64,000 nucleotides of DNA. It comes from Cryptomeria japonica. Its lineage: Eukaryota; Streptophyta; Pinopsida; Cupressales; Cupressaceae. The DNA lies in NCBI RefSeq assembly GCF_030272615.1, contig NC_081413.1, positions 721,324,367-721,388,366 on the forward strand, given 5' to 3'. The stretch's first letter is position 1, and every line of letters begins with the position of its first letter. The notes under the pieces were generated by a model. That model had not been told where the DNA came from and did no database searches. It was given only the letters and a program-made list of their open reading frames with translations. This document shows positions 37,993 through 50,655 of the stretch, one piece after another. Both the position numbers and the translations under genes were made by a program.

Positions 37993-38379
37993 GAGGAGTG
38001 TTCATGTTGAGGAGGATACTTCCACTTCTAGTTCTTCTTCTTCCACTTCTCCATCTTTCATTCCTATGGAGACGGTGTGACTTCATGATGATAGTTCTTT
38101 TGAGGATTTTAATCCTCCTGATCCTTTTGAGGAGTCTTCTTCCTCCACTTCAAATGATGATGATGAAGATTCATCTTCCTTCTCTCTTAGTCATCATTTA
38201 GAGGCTGATGATTCTCCTCTAGATTCTCCTCTTTCTCCAACTATTGGGCCTCTTTGGGCTTGTCAGACATTGGAGTTAGCTGGTGATTGGGTTGATGATC
38301 CTTTAGATGCGAGAAGAACAAGGTCACAATTCGAGCATGCTCCACATCTCTTCTTTTCTACAACTTCAGATCCTTAGTC

Positions 38380-39330
38380 CTTTCAGGAAGCTTGAGGTGT
38401 CCTTGAGTGGGGTGCTACTATGTAGGAGGAGTTCAATTCCTTGGAGAGGAACCATACTTGGGATTTAGTCCCTCTTCATAAGGGAAGGAAACTTGTTCGG
38501 TGAAAGTGGATCTATCAAACACAATTTATTGTAGATGGGTCAGTTGATAGCATAAGACTTGCCTGGTCGCCAAGATTCTCCCAGGTTTCTGGGATTGAAT
38601 ACTTTAAGGCTTTTATGGTAGTTGCCAAGATGAATTCCATCTGACTTGTTCTTTCTATTGCTACAACCCATCATTGGGAAGTTCATCAGATGGATGTGAA
38701 GAGTGCTTTTCTACATGGTGACCTTTTAGGAGGAGATATATATGGAGTAGCCACAAGGGTTCATCCATGATCATTCACTTGTTTTCCACCTTCAAAAGTC
38801 TCTCCATGGCCTTAAACATGCCCCTCGAGCCTGGTATGCCAAGATGGACTCCTTCCTTTTGTCCGTTGGGTTCACTCGGTGCCATTCTAATCTGAACGTC
38901 TACATTTTGCAGTAGGATAATATTCTCGCCTTCCTTGTTCTCCATGTTCATGACTTGTTGATCATAGGGAGTCACTCATCCTACATCAAGGGAGTCAAAA
39001 CTACCCTTCATGATCGGTTACTGATGTCAAACTTAGGCCTAATCCACTACTTCTTAGGGATTGAGATCACTTTGTCACCTTTTGGTATCTTTGTTGCACA
39101 ACCTAAGTACGCTTTTGATATGCTCTCCTGATTTCACATGGCTGATTGTAAGTTTGCATTGATTTCACTTATGTTAGGGGTCAAACTTAAGGATTCTTGC
39201 TCTTCACCCTTGGTGGATGCTACCTTGTAGTTCCAATTGGTTGGAAGTATTATATATTTGACTGGCATGAGGCTTGATATTTCATATGTTGTGGGTCTAG
39301 TCTCTAGGTTCATGCAGGAGCCACGTGAGT
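38380..39330 (+). pseudogene. copia reverse transcriptase (element E)
   Basis: Readable blocks: MDVKSAFLHGDL (about 38692), HGLKHAPRAWYAKMDSFL, HVHDLLIIGS in place of YVDDLLI, MSNLGLIHYFLGIEI and IIYLTGMRLDISY. Multiple stops and small indels. The catalytic box has lost one Asp (HVHD), so this copy could not polymerise even if its frames were intact. Confidence 0.82.
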
Positions 39331-39870
39331 TGCATTGGAAGGCAGCTAAGCAGATTCTTCACTATGTATAGGATACTCACAGTTATGGGTGTCCATATTG
39401 ACTTGGTGGGATATATAGATTTAGATTGGGTAGGTGATTCCCAGGATCACAAGTCTACTTCAAGGTATTGCTTCTCTCTTGGTTCTAGTTCAATTTCTTG
39501 GTTGAGTAAGAAACAATCTGCTATTGCTCTTTCATCTATTGAGGCTGAGTATCGAGGAGCAGTTAATGCCACTATTGAAGCCATTTATCTTTAGAACAAT
39601 CTCAATGAGTTTGGCATTTCCTTTCAAAAGCCTACACTATCTTTTGTGACAACTAGAGTGCCATTCAGATTTCTCGCAATTTGATCCATCATCAACGAAC
39701 CAAGCACATTGAGATTCACATGCACTATATTCAAGAGTTGATTCATGAGCAGGTTCTTAATCTTCGGTACTATCAGAAATCAGATCAAACTATAGACATA
39801 TTCACCAAACCCTTCACTGAGAGAAAGTTCATGCATTTGAGAGCTTTTCTTGGAGTGCAACAGGTGTCCT
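39331..39870 (+). pseudogene. copia RNase H (element E)
   Basis: VGYIDLDWVGDSQDHKSTS, SISWLSKKQSAIALSSIE, EAEYRGAVNA, then IHHQRTKHIEIHMHYIQE and KSDQTIDIFTKPF. This is the normal end of a copia polyprotein. The stop at 39592-39594 and one frame change break it. Confidence 0.87.
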
Positions 39871-40067
39871 CTTTTGGGGGGACTTCCTTCTTAGTTCCTT
39901 CTTTCTTTTCTCTCCCTATTGTTGGAGGGGTGCGGGTGGGGTACTCTCTTTTGTTGAGAGAGGGCTTTTTTCTATTTGGGGATAATACTATGTACATGGG
40001 TACCTCATTAGGCTTCATTTGTCGAGACTCATATTTTCACCCAACTAAGCTATGCTTACGGGGGGGT

Positions 40068-40493
40068 TGTTAGTGTAGGGTTTTAATTTCCTAGTTGGGT
40101 TTATTATTTTCCCTTTTCCTAGGTTATTCCTACACTTTAATTAAGCTTGATTAGGTTAATAAAGCATGTTTACTTAAGTCAAGTGGGTATTAAGGTTTCA
40201 TCATGCTATGAGGAGGTGCATTTACTATGTTTAGACTAGTCTTGGTGGTCTCTCGTCATTGGCCTGTATTGCCACCTCCACCCCTCACTTGAGTCTATAT
40301 AAACACGCTACCTTACTTGTATTTTTATAGATTGGATATGGGAGATATAAAGATTTCTCTTGATGTTATTCTGCCATTGAGCATTCACATCAAGTTTCTC
40401 TAATATTGTTATTCTATCCATTTTATTTCCAGTTTTTTGTTCTAATACTTTAAATTCGATTTTGGTTTAAATCTATTTTCTCAAATTTTAACA
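40068..40493 (+). repeat. 3' LTR of element E (426 bp)
   Basis: TGTTAGTGTAGGG ... AATTTTAACA, preceded by a G-rich PPT. TATA box CTATATAAA at about 40295-40303. Confidence 0.87.
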
Positions 40494-40809
40494 ATCGTTT
40501 CATATCAATTTAATCAACTCATCAACTTGGCTATGCTAATCATTTCCATCAATTATTTAGTTACGCCTCATCAGTTATGCATTTTCATCAAACGTGCATC
40601 TCATCTTCATCAATTGTGCAATATCAATCATCCCAATCATTTCCCATAATCTATTGAGAGATCAATCTTCCAATCTATTCAATCAATCTCTAGAGGGGGC
40701 ATATCATATCAATCATGATCCTTACTAGGACATCTCTAGGGCACATATCAGTTGATCAATTTTTTTTTAAACAACGCAACAAGCTGCATTGTCTCAAAGA
40801 GGGAAAAAA

Positions 40810-41024
40810 TGTAGATACATTAATTTTTTTAATAAAGTTGTCCTCTTATTTTAATTTTTCAATCATTAAATGGATCCATATCATTTTTATATCATATTCT
40901 TATTATCCATTTATTTTATGATATTCATTTTCTATTATTCTTCATTATATCATAATATTCATATTATATCATATATTCATTGAATCCATTTAGTAATATT
41001 AGTCTCCCTTAATTCATTTAAATC
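40810..41024 (+). repeat. 3' LTR-B, first part
   Basis: TGTAGATACATTAA... follows the PPT-like CTCAAAGAGGGAAAAAA. It aligns with 26519-26740 and breaks at AAATC (41020-41024), where element A is inserted. Confidence 0.87.
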
Positions 41025-41876
41025 TGTATATGGTAAAAAATGATGATGATAAGCTATTGTAAAACCACAAAAATCCAACCACAACAAACCTTAGTTCTAC
41101 AATGAAACATTTACCATACACCAATAAAGATACCTAAGAAGATGCAAATTAATAAATTAAACTATTATACCATTCACATGCCAAGTACTATTATACCATT
41201 CACATGCCAAGTAGGGTTTGATCTCCATTGTCTCCTATCTCCATTGATCTTGTTTGATATATTTTCTCTCAGATTTTGTATATGCACAAGAGCTCAACAA
41301 AGAACGTATTGTGGTTGAAGTCACTTGATTGCAAGAAGGCTTGATAGAATAAGTGTTGATTAACTGATTGATTGATTAGGGTTGATAATGATGAAAGTAT
41401 CATTTTATATAGAATATGCTTTATAAAATGGAGGGATATGATCAAGAGGTGAAATAAATAAATGGTCGACTAAGATTAAAGGGTAAGTAGAAGAAATAAT
41501 AAAATAATGAAGGGGGTAGGTAGAAGACAATTAAGAGATAAATGACATGTGTCATGAAGAGAAAAAGCTAATATTTATTTAATTAATTAATTCATTAGCT
41601 TTTTCTCTTCATGACACATGTCATTTATCTCTTAATTGTCTTCTACCTACCCCAATAGAAAAGTGGGACCAATTAAATAAATTAAATATTTATTCAATTT
41701 AGGAAAAGATAATTTAAATAAAAAATATCTATTTAAATGAGAAAAGAGCTTAGAAGAGGCTAAATGAATGAATTAAATAAATAAGAATTTATTTAATTAA
41801 TAGAAGACTTAGGATAAAGTAATTAAATAAATAAAAATATTTATCTAATTAAAAAAAACAATTTTAGGTGTCTACA
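41025..41876 (-). repeat. 3' LTR of element A with a 60-base fold-back
   Basis: TGTATATGG ... GTGTCTACA. It is 852 bp rather than 770-780, largely because of an inverted duplication: 41513-41572 is repeated exactly, reverse-complemented, at 41594-41653, with 21 bases between. Confidence 0.9.
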
Positions 41877-44308
<2,432 letters not shown>

Positions 44309-44834
44309 CTATGTGTAAAACTCGTGAAGGTGCATTTTGTTGATAGGATCCTCTAAAGGTTCTCCATCTAGTATTGAGAGATGATATGCACCTAATCCAT
44401 AGACTATTGTGATGACGTAAGGGCCAAGCCAATTTGGTTCAAACTTACCCTTCTTCTCTATGTCTTGCTGATTCTTAGGATTTTCTCTGAGAACTAAGTC
44501 ACCCACCTCAAATGTGCGATGCTTTACCTTATGATTGTAGCTTCGACTCATTCTTTGTTGATATACTTTGAGATGATTAAAAGCAGTTTGTCTACGCTCA
44601 TCCAATAATTTGAGATCTTGTACGTAGTTTGTCTATGCTCATCAATAGGAAAGTAGCTTTGGCACCATAGACAAGTGAATACGATGTAGCTCTAGTAGGT
44701 GTGCAAACACTTATGTGGTAGGCCCAAAGTGTAGGGTTCAGTTGAATATGCCAATTACGACCAACGTCATCAACTGTCTTTTTAAGGATTTTGAGGATAG
44801 TTTCGTTAGACACCTCAGCTTGACCATTACCTTG
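44309..44834 (-). pseudogene. Integrase C-terminal fragment (element A)
   Basis: Minus strand. SNETILKILKKTVDDVGRNW and TPTRATSYSLVYGAKA, then, after a frame change, MSRSYNHKVKHRTFEVGD and WLGPYVITIVYG. Very similar to element 1 integrase. The N-terminus stops at the junction with LTR sequence near 44835 (shared GGATAAGC), marking the deletion. Confidence 0.87.
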
Positions 44835-45315
44835 GATAAGCTATTGTAAAACCACAAAGATCCAACCACAACAAACCCTACTTCTACAATGAAACATTCA
44901 CCATACACCAATTAAGATACCTAAGAATATGCAAATCAACAAATTAAACTATTATATTGGATTCACATGCCAAGTAGGGTTTGATCTCCATTGTCTCCTA
45001 TCTCCATTGATCTTGTTTGGTATATTTGCTCTCAGATTTTGTATATGCACAAGAGCTCAACAAAGAACAGATTGTGGTTGAAGTCACTTGATTGCAAGAA
45101 GGCTTGATAGCATAAGTGTTGATTCCCTGATTGATTGATTAGGGTTGATAATGATGAAAGTATCATCTTATATAGAAGAAGCTTTAGAAAATAGAGGGAT
45201 AAGATTAAGAGGTGAAAGAAATAAATGGTCACTTAAGATTAAAGGATAGGTAGAAGAAATAATAAAATAATGAAGGGGGTAGGTAGAGGAAAATTAAGAG
45301 ATAAATGACATGTGT
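44835..45315 (-). repeat. 5' LTR of element A, inner part
   Basis: Starts within the LTR (GATAAGCTATTGTAAAACC aligns with 41049 onward), so about 24 bases are lost at the deletion. It ends at GACATGTGT, where the DNA transposon begins. The rest of the LTR resumes at 56129. Confidence 0.87.
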
Positions 45316-45339
45316 GGGCGTGTGCACAAAGATGGTGGT
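45316..45339 (+). repeat. Left terminal inverted repeat of the DNA transposon
   Basis: 24 bases from GGGCGTGTGCAC to GATGGTGGT match the right end at 21 positions; weaker similarity (GTGGACAC) continues to about 45366. Confidence 0.88.
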
Positions 45340-45382
45340 CAGAAAAGTGGACACCACCCAAAAAAAACTTGGAAAAATAGGC

Positions 45383-45590
45383 AACGCGTACACGGTTTTA
45401 AAATTTCAAATTCCCGCGTACGCGCTTAGGTTTGTTCTTCCCGAGCCTAGAAAAGGTAGTGCGTACGTGCTAAGCTTAGGAAACTGAGCGCGTACGTGCT
45501 ACGCCTAGGAAAATTAGCGTGTATGCACTACTTAAAGGAAAATGAGTGCATACGCTCTAATAATCCTAGTAAAACCACGTACGCAGTGCC
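45383..45590. repeat. Left subterminal array of GCGTACGYGC-like motifs
   Basis: Seven copies at about 45386, 45415, 45461, 45490, 45517, 45547 and 45577, mostly about 30 bases apart, in a degenerate unit with TAGGAAAA and CTTAGG spacers. The core is near-palindromic. Subterminal motif arrays bind the transposase or a helper protein in other plant transposons such as CACTA; the role here is inferred. Confidence 0.8.
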
Positions 45591-45712
45591 TGATGAAAAA
45601 AGTTTTTAAAAAAACTGGGTCCTCATTTACCCAAAAAGCACGTTTTTTACTTTCTTTTTTTCCCATTTTTTAAGCTAAATCGTGAACGGGGTGCAAAATT
45701 TGTCCTCAGGCT

Positions 45713-48302
45713 ATGGATCAAGGTTAGTTTTTGTTTTTTTTGTCTTTCTTTCTAGTTTATGCAATTTGTTTTACATTTTGAATTTAATTTCATTAATTTT
45801 GATTAGGTTTTTTCATTTTTTGTTTCAAAAACTAGATTCTTCTAATCCAGAACAAGAACAACCAAATGCACCTCCTGAAAACACACAAGAACAACCCCCA
45901 ATTCCTCCTTTTGACTGCACAGCTGAAACACGGGAAGAATTAATTAATCAGTTAGGGCAAAATACATCCAAAATCAATAGACTGATTGTAAAATTGAAAA
46001 CTTCTGAACTTGACCATCATCAATCCCTCGCCACTAGCCTAGAAACATTAGCTAGTGGTGTCATAGTTGTTTCCACTGAAATTACCAAATAGGGAAGCTT
46101 TAGGGATAGGTGTTGTCAATTCTATGCCAATGGGCTATCATACGATGGAGTTAAAGACAAAAATATTTCTAAACAACAAATATGTGCCCTTTTTGTTGAC
46201 CCCAAAACTGGTCAGTCATTACCTCCTAATGCAAAGAGGTTTCCAATACATTGGTGTACCAATGTGCAGATGAAGAATCTTTTTTGGCAAAGGTGGTGGA
46301 TGGTCTTTGATGATCCACCTTGTAATAATTATGAGGTGCAATTATATTTTTTGAGAAAAATATATTGTGAGTTTGTGCTCAATGTGCGCCCAAATTATTT
46401 TGACATGAGAGAGTTTCATGGTAGAGGTGGTGGCTCGCCCAAGATAGACCTAGAGCCCGTAGGTGATTAGCCACAGAGAGTCGTCGCCCCCTAGCACCTA
46501 AACCCAAGGTGCATCAGGCTGTCCCATTAGAGCTGAAAGAGTCGACGGAGCTACAAAATCTTCAGGTGGCCACAACATTGACTGGTGCCATCATCCAGCA
46601 TGGGACATCATTAGCACACCCTATTGTATTGGATGATGAGTCGTTAGAGGGCGACAGAGAGCCCATCGAGCATATGTGTGTCAGTTGCTCAGGGATATGC
46701 TCGGGGATAGATGATGCAACCGATGCAGATGGATACTCATATCATCTATGCACAATTTGCAGTTGTAGATGTTAGGCTCACATGGTTGAGGATGTCGCAC
46801 TGACAGATGAGTTGATGGACATGATGTTTGCCCATGAGCCACAGACACAGGTGTGTTGATTTGAATTCATAACATTTTATTTATTAGTAACTTTAATTTT
46901 GTAATTACATAAATGAATTTTCATTTATACATCGATTTAAATTGAGACAAATAATATGCATTTCAGGATGCAGCAACGGTATCCCATACACCTCCCCCAG
47001 TTACCACAGCTGCAACTTCGACACCTAAGGTATAAATTTTGTAACATGTTAAAATAGAATAGTACACTTTGAATTCAAAAAAATACAAGATATACTAACT
47101 ATCTTTAATGCTTGGTCCAATTTCTGGTTTGTAGGTGTTGACAGGGGACGAAATGTCCCAGATTGATGACATCACGATGTCGGCGATCGATTTTGGCCTA
47201 CAAGGCTATATGGTATCATATTTTGTACAACTCTTTTTATGTATTGTTTTGATGGAATATGCAAGTCATTTCATTTTAGATTTTTAAAATTATGTTTAAT
47301 TTATTATCTGTACTAATATCTCATGTTAATTTTCTATTTTTAGGGCACCCCCTCTGCGTCTAGGGCTCGTCCGAAGAAAAAGAATATCTCGAAGATGCCA
47401 AAATGTGTGAAGAAGGTAATTGAACACATTTTTAGTTGTACAATTGTTTGAAAATGTTGAAATCAAGTATTAGTTGGGATTTGTAAATTGATTAGTGTTT
47501 TTTTTCTATTTTACATGTACAGCGGCCATTGAGCTTTGTGGTTATGTTGAATGCACTTGATTTGCCTGCGAATCAAGAGAGGGTGAAGGTATGTATCTCT
47601 ACTTTATTTTCTTTATTTCATGATTATATGCACGCGTACAGGTGAACTTGTGATATATTATAATCTTATATTTTTTTCATACAGCAAATATCCATACCTA
47701 TTTTGTTAATGGCGAACCCTCCTCCTTGCACTGGAGAAGCATATCAAGATCTGGTACACTTTTGTTTGATATGTAAAATTAATTATTTTCAACCTTCAAT
47801 ACTTATCATTATATTAATTGTATTTAATCTTTGTACATTTTTTGTATAGATAATAGCGACCATTTCTACATCGATGGTGAGCCATCCTCAGTCCATTGGA
47901 GAAGCATCTGAGGCACAGGTACATCATTGTTCTCTATATTATAGCTTTTAAGTGTTTTTGATATATTTATGTTAGTACATTGTATTAATTGTACATTTAA
48001 TCTACAATAGACTCCTTCGCGGTACGGCCATAACGTGGATCCATTTAAGTATGTCTTCAAGAAAACTCCTAAGAGTGACAAGGAGAGGAGAGCGAAGACA
48101 TTAGCTCTTGGATCAGCTGATGAGGTAATCTACATTTCAATTGCAAAGGAATTAAAGTTAAATGCATAGTTATGATGTCAATTGTGAACTATTTTCTACA
48201 AAAGAATTCTAACTTGGCTTTTGAATTATGGTTTTGCAGCCATCTACAGAGCCGCATACTGCACCGAAGAGGCTTGATTTTGATGATCCACCAGAATTTT
48301 AG
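45713..48302 (+). pseudogene. Ten-exon transposon accessory gene of unknown function
   Basis: Exons inferred from GT-AG borders and frame: 45713-45722, 45836-46850, 46967-47029, 47135-47212, 47344-47415, 47523-47588, 47685-47753, 47850-47918, 48011-48124, 48240-48302. From exon 3 on, all introns are phase 0. The product (about 540 residues) starts MDQDSSNPEQEQPNAPP, is Pro-rich, then has FYANGLSY, IHWCTNVQM, FWQRW, MVFDDPP and PNYFD. A Cys cluster follows (HMCVSCSGIC, HLCTICSCRC), then a basic segment in exon 5 (RARPKKKN), and it ends RLDFDDPPEF. Exon 2 has TAG at 46090 and 46773 and a frameshift near 46460; exons 3-10 are fully open. I recognise no known family. It may be a DNA-binding helper, which is only inferred from position and basic/Cys segments. 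Confidence 0.72.
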
Positions 48303-48838
48303 GATCATATAGTGTTAGCTTTGGTCATAGAATGACCAATACATGTAGATATATTCTACATTTTTATTATATATTGATTTGGACATGGCATATGCCACAT
48401 TTTTGTAATACTTGTATTGACTTGGCAGACATGCCTTTTTTTATATATATAAATATCGATATTCGATCCAATAAATGTGTAATGAGTTCATTATTTTGTA
48501 TTCGTTGTATTTTGTGGTTGTCCTTTTATAAATTTAAATGAATATTTGTATATGTAATCAACAATATGAATATAAACAACAAAAATATATGATATAAAGC
48601 ATTGCAATCGTGGAATATGATTTGATAAAATTTCTAAAATGTTGAATTAACCATACAAAACTCCTTGTATTCAGTTCATTATTGTGTATTCGTTGTATTT
48701 GGTGGCTGCCCTTTTATAAATTTAAATGAATATTTGCATATGTAATTAACAATATGAATATAAACAACAAAAATCGACAATATGAATTTAAACAACAATG
48801 TGTTTGGTGTGAGAGCACCCTCACGCTCACAATGGTCA
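48303..48838. other. AT-rich spacer after the accessory gene
   Basis: Probable 3' UTR followed by an imperfect direct repeat: about 48500-48600 and 48680-48780 share TTATTTTGTATTCGTTGTATTT-like sequence and AACAATATGAATATAAACAAC. No gene seen. Confidence 0.45.
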
Positions 48839-50037
48839 AATTTTATTCCTCGTGTGCACAAACCGACATCGTGAGTGCGTCCAAGTGGGCATGTTTATGC
48901 TAGGCATGCCCCTGTCGTGCATCCCAAAGCACCAGAACATCGAGAGTCATACCCTACCGGTGAGATCTCTCGAGTGCCCTAAGTCCAAAAAATTGTCAAA
49001 ATTTGATGGATTGTTTCTTCCAATCCACGACTCATACGGTCGATCTGTTTGATCTCGTGGGGTCGTGTGAGGCTCCTCTACAATAGCCTATCTCAATTTT
49101 TGACAACTCGAAGCCATTTTCAATTAGTAGCATTTTTCGCCTGCTCAAAAAACCGTCAGTTGCTTGCAAGGAAAAGTTGCAAGATTGGCTAGAATTGATT
49201 CTGTTCCTCATGTGCACAAACCGACATCACGAGCACATCTGGGTCGGCATGTTTATGCTAGGCATGCCCCTATCATGCATCCCAAAGCACCAGAACGTTG
49301 AGAGTCATACCCTACCAGTGAGATCTCTCAAGTGCCCTGAGTCCAAAAAATTGTCAAAATTTGACGGACTATTTCTTCCAATCCAGGACTCATATGGTCG
49401 ATCTGCTTGATCCCGTGGGGTCGCATGAGGCTCCTCTACAATGGCCTATCTCGATTTTCGACGACTCGAAGCCATTTTCAATTAGTAGCATTTTTTTGCC
49501 TGCTTAAATAATCGTCAGTTGCTTGCAAGGAAAAGTTGCAAGATTGGCTAGAATTGATTTTTTTCCTCGTGTGCACAAACTAACATCGCAAGCGCGTCTG
49601 GGTGGGCATGTTTATGCTAGGCATGCCCCTTTCATGCATCCCAAAGAACCAGAACGTCGAGAGTCATACCCTACCGGTGAGATCTCTCAAGTGCCCTGAG
49701 TCCAAAAAATTGTCAAAATTTGACGGACTGTTTCTTCCAATCCATGACTCATACGGTCAATCTATTTGATCCCATGGGATCGCGTGAGGCTCCTCTACAA
49801 TGGCCTATCTCGGTTTTCGACGACTCAAAGCCATTTTCAATTAGTAGCATTTTTTCGCCTGCTCAAAAAACCGTCAGTTGCTTGCAAGGAAAAGTTGCAA
49901 GATTGGCTAGAATTGATTATGTTCCTCGTGTGCACAAATCGACATCATGAGTGCATCCCAATGGGCATGTTTACGCTAGGCATGCCCCTGTCATGCATCC
50001 CAAAGCACCAGAACGTCTAGAGTCATACCCTACCGAC
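48839..50037. repeat. 358/359-base tandem repeats, about 3.3 copies
   Basis: Copies start at CCTCGTGTGCACAAA-like positions 48848, 49206, 49565 and 49924 (periods 358, 359, 359); the last ends at ACCCTACCG near 50035. Copies are over 90% alike by eye. Each has GGCATGTTTATGCTAGGCAT and GTTGCAAGATTGGCTAGAAT. ORFs in it are not conserved as protein. Confidence 0.93.
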
Positions 50038-50640
50038 ACAATGTAGAAGTTGCTTTACAACTTTTTTGATAATTTTTTTGACAACAATGACAATTTTTGT
50101 TCAAATTGTATCTAGTCTCAATCTATCACCCCTATGACTCGATAATGACTCAAATAATTATCCATGATTATACAAGAATCAAGAATGTTCATGATTGACC
50201 AGGAACACATCACATATACTCAAAACATAGTCACAAAACATTGACACACAAAATAGTCACAAAACATTGTCACATATTATTCAAATCAGCTCTTGGCTAT
50301 TTGATTATACAAAAAATTGTCTTACAAATAATCTCATGGGCTTTTATACAAAATTTGGCATTACAATATATGCGATTCAGCTCGTTGCCATTTTAATATA
50401 CAAATCATCTCATGGGCTTTTATACAAAATTTGGCATTACAATATGTGTGATTCAGCTCATCGCCATTTTAATATACAAAATTTTGCATGTACATATGTA
50501 CAAATCAGCTCATTGACACTTAAATATACAAAATTATGCCCCTAAACATGTAAAAATCAGCTCATGGGCATTTATATATACAAAAAATGAATATAGAACA
50601 ATTTGTCGACGATTTATACAAAAGTCTAAAAATCATTCTA
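50038..50640. other. Spacer with short repeats upstream of transposase end
   Basis: Units of about 60-75 bases containing CATGGGCTTTTATACAAAATTTGGC and ATTCAGCTC recur three or four times between 50270 and 50570. Likely transposase 3' UTR. No gene. Confidence 0.5.
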
Positions 50641-50655
50641 CTCTGAACCGTAGAA

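Larger units (their letters stand above)
34373..40493 (+). mobile_element. Element E: Ty1/copia retrotransposon, degenerate
   Basis: Left LTR 34373-34662 (truncated at its 5' side), primer-site-like TTGTATCATGGCC (tRNA-Met type), gag, protease, integrase, RT, RNase H, PPT (GGGGGGGTT) and right LTR 40068-40493. The order PR-INT-RT-RH is diagnostic of copia. Many stops and several frameshifts. It is inserted in the interior of element B. No TSD is visible because the left LTR lacks about its first 130 bases. Confidence 0.88.

Noticed and set aside
48852-50020. Repeated ORFs of 66-84 codons in the 359-base repeats
   Set aside because: Frames and ends differ between copies, so no protein is conserved.
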